From Cladopsammia gracilis (taxonomy: Eukaryota > Cnidaria > Anthozoa > Scleractinia > Dendrophylliidae): a DNA stretch of 64,000 bases. The translations under genes were made by a program, and so were the position numbers. Each line of letters begins with the position of its first letter. Position 1 is the stretch's first letter. The stretch spans positions 1-64,000 of the forward strand of contig JAJGOT010000985.1 of assembly GCA_022457155.1 (NCBI GenBank). The letters run 5' to 3'. The notes beneath the pieces are model-generated. The model was not told the origin of the DNA. It saw only the letters and a program-made list of their open reading frames with translations, and made no database searches. Positions 23,217-34,607 of this stretch are shown piece by piece.

Positions 23217-24328
23217 GGTCTCAAAAACTATGGTTTTTCCTAGCCATTTTCAATGATGTCATAATGACGTCACAATGAGACATCGACACTGTCAATCTAC
23301 TAACCTTATAATTTTGCACTATCTGCTAAATTTGAAGTCTAAAGCAGTAATACTTTAGGAGTTATGATGAGGTACGTTTTAAGACATATCAGTGTCCGTA
23401 CATGAAGCTGGTCATCACAGCAGGGACAAGCCATGGAGAGGTGAGTACACGCTCTTTTGTGCTCGGCATTTGTACTCTATTTAGACCTTTTTAAGACTAT
23501 GCACGACCAAACCAACTATCAGAACTATGACATAAGGACCTAGTGCTACTCTAGGAAACTATTTTCCCAACCGAAAGTGTTTGCTTTTGCGTAGTCAGCA
23601 GTTTATCTTTAGATATTTAACCCTCCCCTCAAGAAATGACTTTATGGCTTTTAGAGACAAAGGACGAGGGTTTATCTATACTTTTATGATAGATGTAGTT
23701 GATACAGCAGGAAAGGAACACTTTGGTGGGTGTAAGTTTTGCGTGAATTCATCATTGTGCTCAGGAGTAATTAATAACTGAATAATTAATTAGCTGCAAA
23801 TTTCAGCCGTTAATAACATCGTTAGATCTTGTGTTTATGGCAGTGTTTATATCAATCGAGTTAGATCCCAAAGTGATCTAACCGTGTGGCTAAAATCAAG
23901 GAAACAGCTTTTAAAACGTGCGAGTTATTAACAATTGAATTCTGTCCAATATGGCGGACCCAAAAGTGCGTCAAACATGCAAACGAGGCTATACTTTGAA
24001 CGTGAATATCTCTGAAGGGGATTTTATCACACTTCGTCAAATTTGCAGGATATATACAACGACTTTAATAGTATTTGCCAATACACTCGACGTTATTATC
24101 GGCTCAACGGTTTGTTTCTAGCCTTGTTTACAAGTTTTTCAAACATGGACACGAGGCTGCAATTTGATCGTTAATATCTCTGAGGGGATTACATCAAAGA
24201 AATTCAAATTTGCAGGATATATAGCATGACTTTAATACTATCTGCGAATACACTCGGTTTTAATATCGCCTCAACCTTATGCTTCTAGTTCAAAACCTCG
24301 TACACATGCGAAAACACCTCAACAGAAG
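23217..24328. other. Non-satellite module, left copy
   Basis: About 1.1 kb unlike the flanking satellites and matched in inverted orientation by 50250-51363 at high identity. A 66-residue frame at 23581-23781 and its partner at 50797-50997 differ at one residue. Near 23437, ATGGAGAGGTGAGTAC has a consensus splice donor, and the stretch before it is open, so this could hold a host-gene exon. I cannot name a product. From 23972 to 24290 lies a diverged ~165-bp tandem duplication (GATTTTATCAC.../GGGATTACATC..., each followed by AAATTTGCAGGATATATA). Confidence 0.6.
23254..23272. promoter_or_regulatory. Paired CRE-like sites
   Basis: TGATGTCA (23254-23261) and the full CRE/ATF palindrome TGACGTCA (23265-23272) lie 3 bp apart, ahead of the candidate exon at 23380-23437. 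Both are kept in the inverted copy (TGACGTCA at 51306-51313, then TGACATCA). Chance cannot be excluded for 8-bp motifs. Confidence 0.35.
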
Positions 24329-24565
24329 CTAATATAATATAATATAATATAACATAACATAACATAACATAACATAACATAACATAACATAACATAACAT
24401 AACATAACATAACATAACATAACATAACATAACATAACATAACATAACATAACATAACATAACATAATATATATGACATGACATGACATGACATGACATG
24501 ACATGATTTGATATGATATGATATGATATGATATGATATGATATGATATAATATAATACAATATA
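24329..24565. repeat. Pentanucleotide microsatellite, left copy
   Basis: Runs in order through AATAT (about 4), AACAT (about 24), GACAT (about 6) and GATAT (about 7) units, then back to AATAT. The reading frames made of Y, I, L, C and M residues across it are spurious. The right-arm partner is at 49845-50249 with different unit composition. Confidence 0.97.
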
Positions 24566-24866
24566 ATATCATGCTTATAATGGTGACCAAGCAGCGAAGG
24601 ATGTCTTGAAGGTGAAAAGACAGAGTACCGTACAACAAGGACAAAGACATTAACTGGAACACGTTTCGCTCCGATTATCGCTACTGTGCAGTTCTTTCCC
24701 AAGCAGCGGATGCTTTGGGCTTTGAAATGCTAGAAAGGTGCGCCTAACGGGCCTTGGGGTGCATGTCCTGGATCTCTCAGCAACGAGATATTGATGACCT
24801 AGCCTCGATGGTGCTACAAAGGTGCGCCAAACGGGCCTTGGGGTGCATGTCGATGATCTCTCAGCA
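24566..24866 (+). other. Possible upstream exon sequence with an 84-bp tandem duplication
   Basis: A frame from 24653 to 24748 reads NWNTFRSDYRYCAVLSQ and ends at a TAA in GCGCCTAACGG. An 84-bp tandem copy follows (24737 and 24821 both begin GGTGCGCC), where the same place reads GCGCCAAACGG and stays open. This suggests a coding segment duplicated in frame, with a stop in the first copy. No family is recognised. Confidence 0.4.
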
Positions 24867-25394
24867 ATGAGAGATTACCAAGCCTCAAGAGCCCTTGACA
24901 CTGAGACATTATATGGAATGTACAAGTTAACGCTAGACTGTGCGCCAGAAAAGTTTCACTTAAACGAAGATCAAACAGGTGGCGATGCAGATAAGGACAT
25001 TGAGAGAGTCGAGGAACAGAAGAAGTCCAGGAAAAGAAAAGCCACACCAACAGACAGTGAAAGCGACTACGAACCTGTAAAGAAGGCAAAGGAGAAAACA
25101 GCAAGTGCCCTTACAACAGACAGCGAGAGCGATTTCCAAGCGCCCGTAAAGAAAACGAAAAAGAAAACAGCAAGTCCCCTGAGGAGCGATGACGAAGCGC
25201 CCGTAAAGAAAACGAGAAAGAAAGCAGTAAGTCCCCTGAAGAGCGACAGCGAGCAGAAGAAAAGAAGCCATCATAACGAGAGGATGTGTAGGATAACAGG
25301 CTGCTTCTTTTACGGCTACAACCTTCACCGTCATATACAAATGCACGTCAGAAAGGGCAGCATAGAAGAGAAAGACATTCCCCGTTTGATGTAG
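24867..25394 (+). CDS. Lys/Ser-rich protein with a C-terminal zinc-finger-like motif (hypothetical)
   Basis: The first ATG is at 24867; the frame is open back to 24822 and closed by a TGA at 24795, so a spliced upstream part is possible. The product is about 175 residues. An acidic/polar N-terminal third is followed by a basic region with three imperfect repeats (EPVKKAKEKTASAL, APVKKTKKKTASPL, APVKKTRKKAVSPL) spaced by acidic Ser runs. The C-terminus has C-x4-C-x9-H-x3-H (MCRITGCFFYGYNLHRHIQMH). The composition suggests a nuclear, DNA- or chromatin-binding protein. It ends at TAG (25392-25394), 4 bp before 136-bp satellite begins. The inverted partner at 49136-49591 is frameshifted, so this may be the functional copy or an older decayed one. 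Function is unknown. Confidence 0.5.
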   Translation: MRDYQASRALDTETLYGMYKLTLDCAPEKFHLNEDQTGGDADKDIERVEEQKKSRKRKATPTDSESDYEPVKKAKEKTASALTTDSESDFQAPVKKTKKKTASPLRSDDEAPVKKTRKKAVSPLKSDSEQKKRSHHNERMCRITGCFFYGYNLHRHIQMHVRKGSIEEKDIPRLM

Positions 25395-25397
25395 CTC

Positions 25398-28300
25398 ATT
25401 TGAGGCCAGTACGACGATTTTGAGATCTGGTGTGCTCAAAAGTGAGATTTTGCCAAAACTTTCTCCGCATGGACCCAAACGTGCAATTTGTGCACTTTTA
25501 ATAGAAATGCACTGTCTTCGCTTTTTGGTCACAATTTCAGGACAGTACGACGATTTTGAGATCCAGTGTGCTAAAAAGTGAGATTTTGCCAAAACTTGCT
25601 CCGCACGGCCCCAAACGTGCGTTTTGTGCGCTTTTCATAGAAATACACTCTTTTCGCTTTTCGGCTATGATTTGAGGCCAGTACGTCGATTTTGAGCTCA
25701 CGTGAACTCATAAGTGAGGCTTTGCCAAAACTTGCTTCGCACGGCCCGAAACGCACGTTTTGTGCATTTTTCATAGAAATGCACTGTTTCGCGTTTTGGC
25801 GATAATTTGATACCAGAACGACGATTTTGAGATCTGGTGAGCTCAAAAGTGAGATTTTGGCAAAACTTGCTCCGCACGGCACGAAACGCACGTTTTGTGC
25901 ATTTTTCATAGAAATGCACTGTTTTCGCTTTTTTGCGATGATTTGAGGTCAGGACGACGATTTTGAGATCTGGTTAGCTCTAAAGTGAGATTTTGCCAAA
26001 ACTTGCTCCGCACGGCCCAAAACGTACGTTTTGTGCATTTTTCATAGAAATGCACTGTTTTCGCTTTTTTGCGATGATTTGAGGTCAGGACGACGATTTT
26101 GAGATCTGGTAAGCTGTAAAGTGAGATTTTGCCAAAACTTGCTCTGCACGGCCCAAAACGAACGTTTTGTGCACTTTCCATGGAAGTATACTGTTTTCGC
26201 TTTTAGGCGATGATTTGAGACCAAAACGACGATTTTGAGATCTGGTGAGCTCAAAAGTGAGATTTTGGCAATTCTTGCTTCGCACGGCCCGAAACGCACG
26301 TTTTGTGCATTTTTCATAGAAATGCACTGTTTCGCGTTTTGGCGATGATTTGAGACCAAAACGACGATTTTGAGATCTGGTGAGCTCAAAAGTGAGATTT
26401 TGGCAAAACTTGCTCCGCACGGCCCTAAACGTACGTTTTGTGCATTTTTCATAGAAATGCACTGTTTTCGCTTTTTTCCGATGATTTGAGGTCAGGACGA
26501 CGATTTTGAGATCTTGTGAGCTCAAAAGTGAGATTTTGGCAATTCTTGCTTCGCACGGCCCGAAACGCACGTTTTGTGCATTTTTCATAGAAATGCACTG
26601 TTTCGCGTTTTGGCGATAATTTGATACCAGAACGACGACTTTGAGATCTGGTGAGCTCAAAAGTGAGATTTTGCCAAAACTTGCTCCGCACGGCCCGAAA
26701 CGTACGTTTTGTTCATTTATCATAGAAATGCACTGTTTTCGCTTTTTTGCGATGATTTGAGGTCAGGACGACGATTTTGACATCTCGTTAGCTCAAAAGT
26801 GAGGCTTTGCCAAAACTTGCTCCGCACGGCCCGAAACGTACGTTTTGTGCATTTATCATAGAAATGCACTGTTTTCGCTTTTTTGCGATGATTTGAGGTC
26901 AGGACGATGATCTTGAGATCTGGTTAGCTCAAAAGTGAGATTTTGCCAAAACGTGCTCAGCACGGCCCAAAACGCACGTTTTGAGCACTTTTCATGGAAA
27001 TATACTGTTTTCGCTTTGTGGCGATGATTTGAGACCAAAACGACGATCTGGTGAGCTCAAAAGTGAGATTTTGGCAAAACTTGCTCCGCACGGCCCGAAA
27101 CGTACGTTTTGTTCATTTTTCATAGAAATGCACTGTTTTCGCTTTTTGGCGATGATTTCAGGTCAGGACGACGATTTTGAGATCTGGTGAGCTGTAAAGT
27201 GAGATTTTGCCAAAACTTGCTCTGCACGGCCCAAAACGAACGTTTTGTGCACTTTCCATGGAAGTATACTGTTTTCGCTTTTAGGCGATGATTTGAGACC
27301 AAAACGACGATTTTGAGATCTGGTGAGCTCAAAAGTGAGATTTTGGCAAAACTTGCTTTGTACGGCCCGAAACGCACGTTTTGTTCATTTTTCATAGAAA
27401 TGCACTGTTTTCGCTTTTTTGCGATGATTTGAGGTCAGGACGACGATTTTGAGATCTGGTGGGCTCAAAATGAAGATTTTGCCAAAACTTGCTCCGCACG
27501 GCCCGAAACGTACGTTTTCTTCATTTATCGTAGAAATGCACTGTTTTCGCTTTTTCGCGATGATTTGAGGTCAGGACGACGATTTTGAGATCTGGTGAGC
27601 TCAAAATGAAGATTTTGCCAAAACTTGCTCCGCACGGCCCAAAACACACGTTTTGTTCATTTTTCATAGAAATGCACTGTTTTCGCTTTTTGGCGATAAT
27701 TTGAGGTCAGGACGACGATTTTGAGATCTGGGGAGCTCAAAATGAAGATTTTGCCAAAACTTGCTTCGCACGGCCCGAGACGCACGTTTTGTGCATTTTT
27801 CATAGAAATGCATTGTTTTGGCTTTTTTGCGATGATTTGAGGTCAGGACGATGATTTTGAGATCTGGTGAGCTCAAGTGAGACTTTGCCAAAACTTGTGC
27901 CGCACGGCCCAAAACGTACGTTTTGTGCATTTTTCATAGAAATGCACTGTTTTCACTTTTTGGCGATGATTAGAGGTCAGGACGACGATTTTGAGATCTG
28001 GTGAGCTGAAAAGTGAGATTTTGCCAAAACTTGCTCCCCACAGCCCGAAACGCACCTTTTGTGCACTTTTCGTGGAAATATACTGTTTTCGCTTTTTGGC
28101 GATGATTTGAGATCAAAACGACTATTTTGAGATCTGGTGAGCTCAAAAGTGAGATTTTGGCAAAACTTGCTTCGCAGGGCACGAAACGCACGTTTTGTGC
28201 ATTTTTCATAGAAATGCACTGTTTTCGCTTTTTTGCGATGATTTGAGGTCAGGACGACGATTTTGAGATCTGGTTAGCTCTAAAGTGAGATTTTGCCAAA

Positions 28301-30978
28301 ACTTGCTCCGCACGGCCCAAAACGTACGTTTTGTGCATTTTTCATAGAAATGCACTGTTTTCGCTTTTTTGCGATGATTTGAGGTCAGGACGACGATTTT
28401 GAGATCTGGTGAGCTGTAAAGTGAGATTTTGCCAAAACTTGCTCTGCACGGCCCAAAACGAACGTTTTGTGCACTTTCCATGGAAGTATACTGTTTTCGC
28501 TTTTAGGCGATGATTTGAGACCAAAACGACGATTTTGAGATCTGGTGAGCTCAAAAGTGAGATATTGGCAAAACTTGCTTTGTACGGCCCGAAACGCACG
28601 TTTTGTTCATTTTTCATAGAAATGCACTGTTTTCGCTTTTTTGCGATGATTTGAGGTCAGGACGACGATTTTGAGATCTGGTTAGCTCCAAAGTGAGATT
28701 TTGCCAAAACTTGCTCCGCACGGCCCAAAACGAACGTTTTGTGCACTTTTCATGGAAGTATACTGTTTTCGCTTCTTGGCGATGATTTGAGACCAAAACG
28801 ACGATTTTGAGATCTGGTGAGCTCAAAAGTGAGATTTTGGCAAAACTTGCTTTGTACGGCCCGAAACGCACGTTTTGTTCATTTTTCATAGAAATGCACT
28901 GTTTTCGCTTTTTTGCGATGATTTGAGGTCAGGACGACGATTTTGAGATCTGGTGAGCTCAAAATGAAGATTTTGCCAAAACTTGCTCCGCACGGCCCGA
29001 AACGTACGTTTTCTTCATTTATCGTAGAAATGCACTGTTTTCGCTTTTTCGCGATGATTTGAGGTCAGGACGACGATTTTGAGATCTGGTGAGCTCAAAA
29101 TGAAGATTTTGCCAAAACTTGCTCCGCACGGCCCAAAACACACGTTTTGTTCATTTTTCATAGAAATGCACTGTTTTCGCTTTTTGGCGATAATTTGAGG
29201 TCAGGACGACGATTTTGAGATCTGGTGAGCTCAAAATGAAGATTTTGCCAAAACTTGCTTCGCACGGCCCGAGACGCACGTTTTGTGCATTTTTCATAGA
29301 AATGCATTGTTTTGGCTTTTTTGCGATGATTTGAGGTCAGGACGATGATTTTGAGATCTGGTGAGCTCAAGTGAGACTTTGCCAAAACTTGTGCCGCACG
29401 GCCCAAAACGTACGTTTTGTGCATTTTTCATAGAAATGCACTGTTTTCACTTTTTGGCGATGATTAGAGCTCAGGACGACGATTTTGAGATCTGGTGAGC
29501 TGAAAAGTGAGATTTTGCCAAAACTTGCTCCCCACAGCCCGAAACGCACCTTTTGTGCACTTTTTCGTGGAAATATACTGTTTTCGCTTTTTGGCGATGA
29601 TTTGAGATCAAAACAACGATTTTGAGATCTGGTGAGCTCAAAAGTGAGATTTTGGTAAAACTTGCTTCGCAGGGCACGAAACGCACGTTTTGTGCATTTT
29701 TCATAGAAATGCACTGTTTTCGCTTTTTTGCGATGATTTGAGGTCAGGACGACGATTTTGAGATCTGGTTAGCTGTAAAGTGAGATTTTGCCAAAACTTG
29801 CTCTGCACGGCCCAAAACGAACGTTTTGTGCACTTTTCATAGAAATGCACTGTTTTCGCTTTTTTCCGATGATTTGAGGTCAGGACGACGATTTTGAGAT
29901 CTGGTGAGCTCAAAAGTGAGATTTTGGCAATTCTTGCTTCGCACGGCCCGAAACGCACGTTTTGTGCATTTTTCATAGAAATGCACTGTTTCGCGTTTTG
30001 GCGATGATTTGAGACCAAAACGACGATTTTGAGATCTGGTGAGCTCAAAAGTGAGATTTTGGCAAAACTTGCTCCGCACGGCCCTAAACGTACGTTTTGT
30101 GCATTTTTCATAGAAATGCACTGTTTTCGCTTTTTTCCGATGATTTGAGGTCAGGACGACGATTTTGAGATCTGGTGAGCTCAAAAGTGAGATTTTGGCA
30201 ATTCTTGCTTCGCACGGCCCGAAACGCACGTTTTGTGCATTTTTCATAGAAATGCACTGTTTCGCGTTTTGGCGATAATTTGATACCAGAACGACGACTT
30301 TGAGATCTGGTGAGCTCAAAAGTGAGATTTTGCCAAAACTTGCTCCGCACGGCCCGAAACGTACGTTTTGTTCATTTATCATAGAAATGCACTGTTTTCG
30401 CTTTTTTGCGATGATTTGAGGTCAGGACGACGATTTTGACATCTCGTTAGCTCAAAAGTGAGGCTTTACCAAAAGTTGCTCCGCACGGCCCGAAACGTAC
30501 GTTTTGTGCATTTATCATAGAAATGCACTGTTTTCGCTTTTTTGCGATGATTTGAGGTCAGGACGATGATCTTGAGATCTGGTTAGCTCAAAAGTGAGAT
30601 TTTGCCAAAACGTGCTCAGCACGGCCCAAAACGCACGTTTTGAGCACTTTTCATGGAAATATACTGTTTTCGCTTTTTGGCGATGATTTGAGACCAAAAC
30701 GACGATCTGGTGAGCTCAAAAGTGAGATTTTGGCAAAACTTGCTCCGCACGGCCCGAAACGTACGTTTTGTTCATTTTTCATAGAAATGCACTGTTTTCG
30801 CTTTTTTGCGATGATTTGAGGTCAGGACGACGATTTTGAGATCTGGTGAGCTCAAAAGTAAGATTTTGCCAAAACTTGCTTCGCACGGCCCGAAACGCAC
30901 GTTTTGTGCGTTTTCGTAGAAGTGCACTGTTTCCCCTTTTTGGCGATGATTTGAGGTCAGTTTTTTTTTTCGCTTTTT
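25398..30978. repeat. Large 136-bp satellite array (about 41 monomers) with higher-order duplication
   Basis: Monomers carry TTTCATAGAAATGCACTG, CGATGATTTGAGGTCAGGAC, TTTTGAGATCTGGTGAGCTC and the Crick-side core AACGTACGTTTTGTGCA. Blocks recur at shifts that are multiples of the monomer: 1222 bp (27120 to 28342, 9 monomers), 1494 bp (27664 to 29158, 11), 2300 bp (25906 to 28206, 17) and 3659 bp (26042 to 29701, 27). Most monomers read GGTCAGGACGACG or GACCAAAACGACG, and the mix forms a mosaic. Open frames up to 212 residues on the minus strand result from stop-poor monomers of length 3n+1. Confidence 0.95.
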
Positions 30979-31816
30979 GAAGACTTAGATTGTCAAGAAA
31001 TATAATCATTGGAGGTGATTTTAACCGTCCTCTTGACACTAAGCTGGATAAGAAAGGTGGCGTTATGGTACCTGGAAAAATGGTTATAGACAATATTGAA
31101 TGTTTCCAAAATGAATTGGGCCTTGTTGACGTTTGGAGAATTAAAAATCCGCAATCTAGAAGTTACACTTGGAGCCAAAAATCTCCACCAATTTTCTGTC
31201 GTTTAGATTACTGGCTGATATCAAACAATTTACAGGATATTGTAAATACAACCTATCATTCCAGCTATAAAAACTGATCATGCAGCAATTGAGTTGAATC
31301 GAACCGACTCCAATCAAAACTTAAAGGGGCCCGGCTTCTGGAAAATGAACGTCTCTCTTCTTGAAGATCCGAATTATCTGGAAGAATTAAAACAAAATAT
31401 CCCACTTTGGAAAACAACAAGAAGCGAGAATTTATCAGACGAAAGGTGCATCTGGGATTGTATTAAGTATAACATTCGGAACCATGGTGTTTTCTCCAAA
31501 GAAAGATCTGCAATGGAAAAAAAATTACAACAAGTATACGAGGAAGCAACTAAAAAATTCGAACAGGACCCTTCCGACTCTAACCTAAATACTCTAAATG
31601 AAGCAAAAAAAAAACTCTAGAAAGTTATTATGAGGAAAAACCAAGGGGTGTGTAATTATTCGCGCAAGGGCACGATGGCACGAGCATGGCGAGAGAAGTA
31701 CAAAATACTTTCTAAATTTAGAGAAGGGTAATCACGTCAAAAAACATATAAGAAAACTATAAATAAGTGGTGCCATTACATCAGATCCTTTTGGGATATG
31801 AACGAATTGGGTCAAA

Positions 31817-32077
31817 ATGTTTTATACAAATTGGGTCAAAATGTTTTATACAAATTATCAAAGCTGTGTAATAAATAATGGAATGGCATCAGACTATTTT
31901 ACTTTAGAACGTGGTGTGAGGCAGGGTGATCCCTTGTCCCCCTACCTCTTTATCTTAGCTGTTGAAAGCTTGGCAATCTCCATTCGTCAAAATGTTGATA
32001 TCAAAGGAATTAAAATAGGAAATTATGAAGCCAAGCTATTGCAATACGCAAGACGATACCACAGCAACCCTGTCTGA
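31817..32077 (+). pseudogene. LINE RT palm fragment with motif B intact
   Basis: An 86-residue frame reading VINNGMASDYF, then GVRQGDPLSPYLF (RT motif B) and LAVESLAISIRQ. This is one of only two places in the window where the stretch deleted elsewhere is present (the other is 62130-62783). It runs out of frame at the catalytic box, reading YARR. Confidence 0.8.
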
Positions 32078-33640
32078 TGAAAATTCTGCAAAAAACGCTA
32101 TTTGAAGAACTAGAAGTATTTAAGAACTTGTGTGGGTTGGAGATAAATAGTTCTAAAACAGAAGGAATGTGGATTGATTCGCTTACAAGAAAAGACGAAA
32201 AACCGTTTGGTATTAAATGGCCAAGTGAACCCATTAAAGCTTTAGGAACCTTTTTTACATATGACCTATCATTATTTTACGAAAAAAACTTTCAAGAGAA
32301 GGTTGACAGCATAAAGCAGCTGACAACTATATGGTCATCTAGAGGACTGTCCATTTATGGTAAAGTAACTATAATCAAATCATTACTTCTTCCAAAACTA
32401 GTTTTTATATCTTCGGTTCTTTCACCTCCAAGTAAAATCATCAAACAAGTAGACAGCTTGATTTTCTCCTTTTTATGGAATGGAAAGGATAAAGTAACAA
32501 GGTTCTCTTCAATAAACAGTTTTGAAGACGGTGGCATTAAAATGACAGATATTGAAAGCTTGGTCAAAGCTGTACGATTAGCTTGGCTAAAACGTATTAT
32601 CAGCGATAACGAAAGTACGTGGAAATTCTACTTGTTGCATCTCCTACGTAATGTTGGTGGTCTTTTGCTTTTTAAATGCAATTATGCAATGGACTATCTT
32701 TCAATTAACTCAGTTTTCTACAGAGAACTTTCAGAATGTTGGTTAGAATTTCGAAATCTCTTTTTAGCAAATAAAAAACGGCTCTGTATAATTTGGAATA
32801 ACAAAGATATAAGAATAGATGCAAAAACCAGTTTTTTATAAATCTTATTATGACTCGGAGATACGTATCATTAAAGATCTCTTGTTCAATCTCGACAATA
32901 TAGAATCCTTTAATGTAATTAATAACATAGTTGAGAAAGCTAATTTTCTTACATGGACAGGTCTTAGGCGCGCAATTCCTTCTTCTTTGAAAATAATAGA
33001 GTACACTACCTTTACAGATAATACTTATTTTATAAAGGGAAATGAGATTTTTGACATAGTGGAAAGGAAAACGAAAGACTATTATTCTTTAATAATATCA
33101 AATAAAGCACAATTACCTAGTAATGCAAAGAATTTAAAACATGATTTTGGCTTATCTGACGAAGACTTAAAAATTGCTTACAACCTTCCCCACTTAACAG
33201 CACAATATAAAGTTTTAAATTCAATACTTTACATCAATGCAAAACTTTTTAAAATTGGATATCTCCAGCATGACAAATGTACTTTCTGCAAGACTGAACA
33301 GGAAACATTATGTCACTTTCTCTTTTACTGTCGACACTCACATTTGTTGTGGAAAAATGTTGAACAGTATTATTTAACAATAACAAGGGAATTTCACGGG
33401 TTGCGTTTACGAGAGGTTATAATTGGAATAACGATGTGAAAATGTCCCTTGTTAAATTATCTGATATTAATTGGTAAATTGTATTTATGGGATTGCAGAA
33501 AGAAACTGGTACTTCCAAACACAAAAGGTTTGAAATTTAAAGTAAGAATTAAACACCAAGTTGAAAAATATATTTCCACTAAGAATAATAAACTAGAAAC
33601 CTTTTATGAAAAATGGCCAAAACACATTTTCCCCTTTTAA
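32077..33640 (+). pseudogene. LINE ORF2 post-RT region and C-terminus, two frame breaks
   Basis: The first frame (254 residues, 32077-32841) covers the thumb-like region SRGLSIYGKVTIIKS and FLWNGKDKVTR through LCIIWNNKDIRIDAK, then a stop. The second (32819-33439) restarts one frame over and carries the CCHC-type zinc motif. The third (33449-33640) gives LYLWDCRKKLVLPNTKG and the ending KWPKHIFPF. Breaks at ~32830 and ~33439 prevent one product. Other copies truncate before most of this, so it is the reference for the 3' half of the element. Confidence 0.85.
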
Positions 33641-33907
33641 TTAAGTTCGTGTGTATGCTTTTGTGTGTATGTTCGTGTGTGTTTTTGTTTTATCTTAGGT
33701 TGTACTGTAAATAATTGTCAATTTCTCTTTTATCAACATAATTAAGCATTAATACAAGCCTCATTCAGCAATTGCGCGGCTGTTTTTTGGCTGTAATGTA
33801 TATAATCTGTGAAATCTTGATAATTGTAAGTATGTCTGTTATGGCGGTTGTTGAGAATATTGTAATTTTTTCTTTTTAAGTAGTACTTTGTAAATAAAGT
33901 AAAAAAT

Positions 33908-33945
<38 letters not shown>
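33641..33945 (+). other. LINE 3' UTR, polyadenylation signal and AAT tail
   Basis: About 250 bp after the ORF2 stop, with GT-rich stretches, then AAATAAAG at 33891-33898 and an (AAT)n tail at about 33907-33945. Simple-repeat tails of this sort mark the priming end of many non-LTR elements. Satellite resumes mid-monomer straight after the tail. Confidence 0.75.
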
Positions 33946-33948
<3 letters not shown>

Positions 33949-34571
33949 CTGTTTTCGCTTCTTGGCGATGATTTGAGGCCAGTACGACGATTTTGAGATC
34001 TGGTGTGCTCAAAAGTAAGATTTTGCCAAAACTTGCTCCGCACGGCCCCAAACTTGCGTTTTGTGCACTTTTCATAGAAATGCACTGTTTTCGCTCTTTT
34101 CGATGATTTGAGGCCAGTACGACGATTTTGAGATCTGGAGTGCTCAAAAGTGAGATTTTGCCAAAAGTTGCTCCGCACGGCCCGAAACGTACGTTTTGTG
34201 CAGTTTTTACAGAAATGCACTGTTTTCGCTTTTTGGCGATGATTTGAGGTCAGTACGACGATTTTGAAATGCGGTGTGCTGAAAAGTAAGATTTTGCCAA
34301 AACTTGCTCTGCACGGCCCCAAACGTGCGTTTTGTGCACTTTTTATGGATATCGCTCTGTTTTCCAGAGTTGGCGATCATTTGAGTCCAGCAGGATGATT
34401 TTCAGATCTGGTGTGCTCAAAAGTGAGATTTTTTCTAAAACGTGCTCCGCGCGGCCCCAAAATTTTCATTTTGTGCACTTTTCATATATAGAAATGCACT
34501 TTTTTCGCCTTTTGGCGATGATTCGAGGCCAGCACGACGATTTTGAGATCCGGTGTGCTTAAATGTGACAT
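33946..34571. repeat. 136-bp satellite block flanking the Penelope-like element, left part
   Basis: About 4.5 monomers of the 'GGCCAGTACGACG...GGTGTGCTC' type. Those after 34330 are more diverged (TTCCAGAGTTGGCGATC, GAGTCCAGCAGGATG). The last bases, TTAAATGTGACAT (34559-34571), are repeated on the far side of the Penelope-like element. Confidence 0.9.
34559..34571. repeat. Target-site duplication of the Penelope-like element, left copy
   Basis: TTAAATGTGACAT here and at 36229-36241. The sequence is 13 bp, identical, and satellite in origin on both sides, so it marks the insertion point. Confidence 0.8.
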
Positions 34572-34607
34572 AGTAATGAAGTTGTCTTTCAGTAGCATCG
34601 TGTTGCA

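Larger units (their letters stand above)
30979..33945 (+). mobile_element. LINE (L1/Tx1-type), the only copy with a 3' end
   Basis: Endonuclease end at 30990-31277 (NIIIGGDFN, CRLDYWLIS), linker 31294-31620, then a ~650-bp deletion near 31798 that removes the RT fingers and motif A, joined to a doubled 25-bp stretch (AATTGGGTCAAAATG...). RT motif B survives as GVRQGDPLSPYLF at about 31915-31953. The YADD box is lost by an extra base (GCAAGACGATACC). Post-RT frames at 32077-32841, 32819-33439 and 33449-33640 reach the natural C-terminus, including the CTFCKTEQETLCHFLFYC zinc motif (C-x2-C-x8-H-x4-C) usual in L1-type ORF2. The 3' UTR has AATAAAG near 33893 and ends in an AAT run. Confidence 0.9.

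Noticed and set aside
23581..23781. Naming the 66-residue frame as a known protein
   Set aside because: It starts without an ATG, has no motif I can identify, and its conservation between arms is explained by the recent duplication.
24285..24702. Tyr/Ile/Leu/Cys-rich frames across the microsatellite (also 49751-50293)
   Set aside because: Pure translations of AATAT/AACAT-type repeats.
25571..30382. Long minus-strand frames (up to 212 residues) in the 136-bp satellite, as a repeat protein family
   Set aside because: Monomer length is 3n+1, so the same DNA is read in rotating frames. All frames stay open because the monomer lacks stops on that strand. Frames end at random indels.
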